Below, piece after piece: positions 5,955 to 12,484 of a stretch of DNA of 12,484 bases. Position 1 is the stretch's first letter; each line of letters begins with the position of its first letter. The notes under the pieces are model-generated. The model had not been told where the DNA came from. It saw only the letters and a program-made list of their open reading frames with translations, and ran no database searches. Source of the DNA: Monoraphidium neglectum (Eukaryota; Chlorophyta; Chlorophyceae; Sphaeropleales; Selenastraceae); NCBI RefSeq assembly GCF_000611645.1, contig NW_014011946.1, positions 1-12,484 on the forward strand. The letters run 5' to 3'. The position numbers and the translations under genes were made by a program.

Positions 5955-8831
5955 TCACATCACAGCAAAGATGTCCGATATAATCATGTTGGAAAGAAGA
6001 AAGCCCTCCGGGTCCGTCAGCCTCGCCGACACCACATCCCCCCACTCTACTGCCACCGCGTCTGCGCCCGCCGCGCCCACCACCGCCCCTCCGCCTCCCG
6101 CCGCCGCCGCGCGCCCGCTGCTGCTCGCGAGTGCAGTCCCTCCTTGCGCCCCTCGGAGCTCCACCAGCCCCTCGCACTCGTGACGGCGCAGCACGGGCAG
6201 CACCTTCTTGGCAGCTTCCTGCCCGTAATCGGTGGCCAGCCGCCGCAGGTCCAGCCCGTCGGCAGTCCGCAGGCCCAGCATAATGCTATCCAGCAGCCGC
6301 TCCTCCTGCGGGGTAGGTGGGGCAGGTGCATGCCGCGCAATGTGGACACGAAGAGAGTCTCGCGAGCGGGTGGAGAGGCGCCACGGGACGAGCGGCCGGG
6401 CGAGCGCGCGGCGGGCAGGGGCGCCGCTGGGGCCGCTCCGCCGCGCCTTGAGGGGCGGTCCGAGCGCGCAGCTCGTCGGCGCAGGGATGCCGTGCAGGGC
6501 AAAGTGGAGGAGCGACGGGCAGAAGGCAGGGTTGTTTCATTGAAGGTCCCCTGTGGGCGATCTAGCTCACAAACATGAGATCAAGCCGCCGCACGCCCCT
6601 CACCTGGGTCTCAGGCATGAGGTCGGCCCCAGGGATGCCCCCTCCGCCAGAGCCCCCTGCCTCCGCGCCGCCCGCCGCCCCTGCCGCCGCCGCCGCTGCC
6701 GCCGCCGCCGCCGCAAACCCGCGCGCCCACTCCTCATAGGCCCCTAGCTCCTTCGGTCTGCTGTACCGCCGCCCCGCAAGGTACGACGCCGCGCCGACGC
6801 CGAACGCGTAGTAAGGCAGCAGCTTCCAGTACACCTGGTTGTGGCGGCTGCGGTGGCCGGGCAGCGCGTAGCTGCTCACCTCGTAGTGCTCGTACCCCGC
6901 TGATGTCAGCGCCGCTGCTGCATCAGCGTACATGCCCGCAGCGTCGTCATCAGCAGGCAGCGGCGCCGCGCCCGGCGAGTAGCGGCGCGCGAACGGGGTG
7001 CCCTCCTCGACTTGGAGGTCGTACACGCTGATGTGGGGCGCCCCCGCGGCAACGGCCTCGGCGAGGGTGTCGCGCCAGCCGGCGCGCGTGAGGCCGGGCA
7101 GGCCGCTCATGAGGTCGAGCGACCATGTTTGGAAGCCGGCGGCGGCGACGGCTTTGAGGGCGGCGCGGGCGTCCGCGAGCGTGTGGGCGCGGCCGCAGGT
7201 CTGCAGGAGATCCTGTGGGTTGCGAAACGTGGCCACAAGGGGGGGGGGGGCGCTTGGTGGGGCGGTTTCCGGGCGATTGACATCTTGGTGCGTGTGTACG
7301 GCTCAGGTATACCACGGCTGACCACGGCCGACAGCCGCCACAGAAGAGGGCGGGGCAGCGGCAAGGGAGGCAACAAGTGGCATTGCGCTCATACGCTGCT
7401 TTGCCGCCCACTGCAGCGCTTCTAGAATTTACGGACAATCTGAAGATAACATGCACGGCGGGTGCCGCGCACCCAATGTGCACCCCGCGCATGCCTCCAG
7501 CCCCCGTCCCCCCAAAGCGTGTGCTGTTCCAAACCGCCCACGCCTTTAACTTCGCATGCCTCTGCGAGAGCTGTCCCTTGAGCTGCCGTGCGGAAATCCC
7601 GCTGTGTATATCCAGAAGCCCACTCGCGCCCGCGAGCGCGCACGCTCCCGACAGCGCGCACTGGTTTTCCGCCTGCTGCCCGCTGCCCCCAAGAAGCACA
7701 CCTCCTGGAAGCTCTGCACCCCGACGCTCAGCCGCGTGAACCCCAGCTGTTTATACTCCGCCAGCAGGCCCGCGTCAAACGTCCCCGGGTCGGCCTCGAT
7801 CGACACCTCGGCGCCGCGGGCCAGGCCGTAGCGGCGGCGGAGGGCGTCGAGAATGCGGGCCAGCAGGTGCGGGGGCACGAGCGAGGGCGTCTGAGGGGGT
7901 GGGTGGGGAAGGGGCGAGGGGGGTTTAGGGAGGGTCGATTTGCCTGTTGTTTGGGGGGGGGGGGTGCTGTAAGACGGGCGCGGCCGGAAAAGGGCTGTGC
8001 TGGGCTGCGAGGGGCGCCAGCAGTGACCACAGCGGCGCTCGCCAAAGAGCACCAACAGGCCAGGAAGCAGGGCGGCATGTCGCGGGCAGCGCCGCCCACT
8101 GCCAGGGCCGACTCGGCTCTTGGCAGGTGCCCCACATCACCCAAAGAGCCGGCTTGCACCTGCGCCCCGCTCACCCCGCCGCCAAAGTAAACGGTCTGCA
8201 GCGGCTGCCGATCTGGGTCATTCAGCACCGCGGTGGCGTCGATTTCCGACAGCAGAAGCTCGACGTAATCCGCCATGCGCCGCTGCACACCTGCCGGTAA
8301 GCGCATGCGCATGGAGGCGGCGGGGTGCCGGGTCGGTCGTGGGCCAAGGGGGGGGTCGGGGTTCGTGGCCGGGCACCTCGATTCGTAGGCGATCGTAATC
8401 GCCGTGAGCGGGGTCGTTGCGGGCGCCGCAGCCGCGCGCACGGCGCCGCTGATGGGGCCTCCCCAGGTGCGGGGCCGGAGCTCACGGTCTTTGCCGGGGT
8501 TGGCGCCGACTGCCTCGACTGGGAAATCGCAGTAGAAGCACTTGCGCTTGCAGAAGGGCAGGTGCACGTAGGCTGACAGCGCCGGGGGGCTGCCCGCGGC
8601 GCCATTGAACGCGGCAGCCGCGGCGCCGCCAGTAAAGCAGCAGCCAGCAGTGCCACTACTCGACCAGCGCGCCGTGCCACCGCCGCTGCTCCTCCTTCTC
8701 CGACGCTTGATAAGATCCGCTGGGGGCAAATGTTCGGCGTCAGCGGCCACATGCACGCCCCACCCCAATGGTGGAAGGCGGGCCCGCAGCAAGGCGCCGC
8801 CACCGCAGCAGCGCAGCGCGTGCAGCGGCAT
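5955..8831 (-). CDS. hemW: HemW-type radical SAM protein, coproporphyrinogen III oxidase-like putative heme chaperone (5 exons, 536 aa)
   Basis: Exons on the minus strand are 8831-8486, 8290-8175, 7890-7702, 7212-6604 and 6305-5955, with intron phases 1, 0, 0, 0. Residues 89-104 read VHLPFCKRKCFYCDFP, the radical SAM CX3CX2C cluster motif (Cys94, Cys98, Cys101). YFGGG/TPSLV follows across an exon junction (residues 150-159), then SIEADPGTF and RLSVGVQSFQE at the end of exon 3, CGRAH at 223-227, SLDLMSGLPG (248-257) and VYDLQVEEGTPF (280-291). HNQVYW at 341-346 fits the HNxxYW signature that separates HemW heme-binding proteins from true HemN oxidases, so oxygen-independent coproporphyrinogen oxidation is less likely. 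The C-terminal HemN_C-like domain is in exon 5 and ends DPEGFLLSNMIISDIFAVM. The basic N-terminal extension before residue 85 suggests organellar import (plastid or mitochondrion). ATG 8831 is the only candidate Met ahead of the motif in that frame. An 11-Ala run (384-394) plus a Gly-rich stretch is inserted before the C-terminal domain. Confidence 0.95.
6618..6714 (-). repeat. Coding GCG/GGC trinucleotide repeat (poly-Ala, then Gly-rich) in HemW exon 4
   Basis: On the minus strand 6714-6682 encodes eleven consecutive alanines, nine GCG and two GCA codons. A Gly/Ala-rich linker follows up to about 6618. The segment sits between the barrel domain and the C-terminal domain, close to the exon 4 donor, and the frame stays open. 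It looks like a microsatellite expansion tolerated in a linker. Confidence 0.85.
7239..7250 (+). repeat. G12 homopolymer in HemW intron 3 (C12 in the transcript)
   Basis: Twelve consecutive G on the plus strand read as C12 in the HemW pre-mRNA, 25-36 nt upstream of the intron 3 acceptor AG (7214-7213). The position is that of a polypyrimidine tract. Confidence 0.9.
7953..7964 (+). repeat. G12 homopolymer in HemW intron 2 (C12 in the transcript)
   Basis: A second run of exactly twelve G lies in intron 2, about 60-70 nt upstream of its acceptor AG (7892-7891). In the sense strand the stretch between it and the acceptor is C-rich. Confidence 0.9.
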
Positions 8832-8887
8832 GCAGAGCGCGATGGCAACGGGTGGCCACGGTGAGCAACACACACTCGATGCAGGAG

Positions 8888-8895
8888 TTATAAAG
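8888..8895 (+). promoter_or_regulatory. TATA-like box, probably for IPMDH
   Basis: TTATAAAG on the plus strand lies about 190 nt upstream of the IPMDH ATG, in an AT-rich pocket. It leaves room for a 5' UTR of about 150 nt. Position and sequence are the only support. Confidence 0.4.
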
Positions 8896-9011
8896 TCTAA
8901 TTGTTATCAATCCAGGCATACGGTCACGAACAAGTCGATCAGATTTGAAGCAGAGATATCAATGATGGGTGACAGGTGTGCCGGCTAGGGCATAGAATCC
9001 ATTGTCTGTTA

Positions 9012-9041
9012 ATGGAACGCTCCTTTCAAATTGTGACCTAA
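9012..9041 (+). promoter_or_regulatory. Possible upstream ORF of nine codons before IPMDH
   Basis: An ATG at 9012 opens a frame encoding MERSFQIVT and stops at TAA 9039-9041, 38 nt before the IPMDH ATG and out of frame with it. It would lie in the mRNA leader if transcription begins near 8920, as the TATA-like motif suggests. Translation is unproven. Confidence 0.35.
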
Positions 9042-9079
9042 TCATTGCGCCTGCGGTATTTGTGTTGTTTTCTGGAAAA

Positions 9080-12029
<2,950 letters not shown>

Positions 12030-12484
12030 GGGGCGCCCTCTGTTTTGCATTCTAAGGCTACCAGGCTTCCAGCGCCTGCAGGCTCCGGGCGCGTGGCGTC
12101 GGCAGGGGGCGGCCCCGCCGTCCGTGCTGTGTGGGTCGGCTGCGTATCCAACACATGTCACCACTTTGCATGAGTACATGTAATAAGTCGGAGCTGCTAT
12201 GTCAGATCGGCGGTTGGTCAAGGGTGTGCAGCGCGACAGTGAAGAGAGCATGCACGTACTGACAACATACTGTACAGCAACGTGGCGGTGAAGAAAGGAA
12301 TGCTTGGTGCAGCAGCTGCCACCCCAGCACCTATGGTGGAGAGTCAGCCCATCCTTGGAACAAGCTGCCATGTTCATCATTGGCAACCGCTTGCCGCCAG
12401 CTGCAAGGGCACCCTCATGAATGGACCCTCCTGGCCTGCCCAGCACGCAGCATCCATGCATACAGCGCCCACCCCACCCCACCC
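12030..12484. other. IPMDH 3' UTR and downstream flank
   Basis: The first 150 nt are the probable 3' UTR up to the poly(A) motif at 12179. Beyond about 12200 I see no conserved protein motif on either strand. A long minus-strand open frame (11841-12482) crosses the IPMDH last exon and is not credible. The region could hold the end or start of a neighbouring gene outside the window. Confidence 0.6.
12179..12183 (+). terminator. TGTAA polyadenylation signal for IPMDH
   Basis: TGTAA is the standard near-upstream poly(A) signal of chlorophyte algae. It occurs 150 nt after the IPMDH stop codon in locally AT-richer sequence, a usual distance. Cleavage would be expected about 10-20 nt further on. 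Confidence 0.7.

Larger units (their letters stand above)
8832..9079. promoter_or_regulatory. Divergent promoter region of the HemW and IPMDH genes
   Basis: Only 248 bp separate the two start codons, and the transcripts diverge. The HemW-proximal third is GC-rich. From about 8880 the DNA becomes AT-richer and contains TTATAAAG at 8888-8895. A shared or bidirectional promoter is inferred from spacing and composition. No known transcription-factor site was recognised. Confidence 0.7.

Noticed and set aside
8720..8763. Possible 44-nt intron in the HemW leader (GTGGGG...CCCCCAG).
   Set aside because: Its length is not a multiple of three, so removing it would break the frame to the CX3CX2C motif, and it is far shorter than all other introns.
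5955..8831. Bacterial-type HemN coproporphyrinogen oxidase.
   Set aside because: The cluster motif is CX3CX2C without the HemN-type CGC extension, and the HNxxYW signature of HemW is present.

Overview
The window looks like nuclear DNA from a GC-rich green alga, most likely a trebouxiophyte of the Chlorella group. The lineage is inferred. The grounds are four intron-rich genes of plant type, introns of about 195-494 bases that all begin GTG and end AG, a chlorophyte-type TGTAA polyadenylation motif after the only complete plus-strand gene, long TG/CA dinucleotide tracts inside introns, and GC-rich exons with less GC-rich intergenic DNA. I see no bacterial operon, mobile element, CRISPR array, rRNA or tRNA.

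Layout from left to right. (1) 1-2066, minus strand: the 5' part of a gene for the exocyst subunit SEC15, running off the left edge (five exons visible, about 330 residues). (2) 3024-5175, minus: a complete five-exon gene for a TMEM65-family mitochondrial inner-membrane protein of 285 residues. (3) 5955-8831, minus: a complete five-exon gene for a HemW-type radical SAM protein (coproporphyrinogen III oxidase-like, putative heme chaperone) of 536 residues. (4) 9080-12029, plus: a complete seven-exon gene for plastid 3-isopropylmalate dehydrogenase (LEUB/IPMDH) of 388 residues. Intergenic stretches are 2067-3023, 5176-5954, 8832-9079 and 12030-12484.

All 18 introns were placed by joining exons so that the family consensus reads through in frame. 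Twelve are phase 0. The HemW and IPMDH genes are divergent, with start codons 248 bp apart, so they probably share a promoter region. That region has a TATA-like element and a short upstream ORF before IPMDH. The four genes do not form one pathway: vesicle tethering, mitochondrial ion handling, heme trafficking and leucine synthesis. I found no convincing new multi-gene system. The notable points are small or non-coding: a 73-nt internal TMEM65 exon, an acidic DxDxDG-like loop before the first TMEM65 membrane segment, long alternating purine-pyrimidine tracts in introns of two genes, a degenerate tandem repeat that includes a SEC15 splice donor, C12 tracts upstream of two HemW acceptors, and a near-perfect palindrome just upstream of the TMEM65 start codon.
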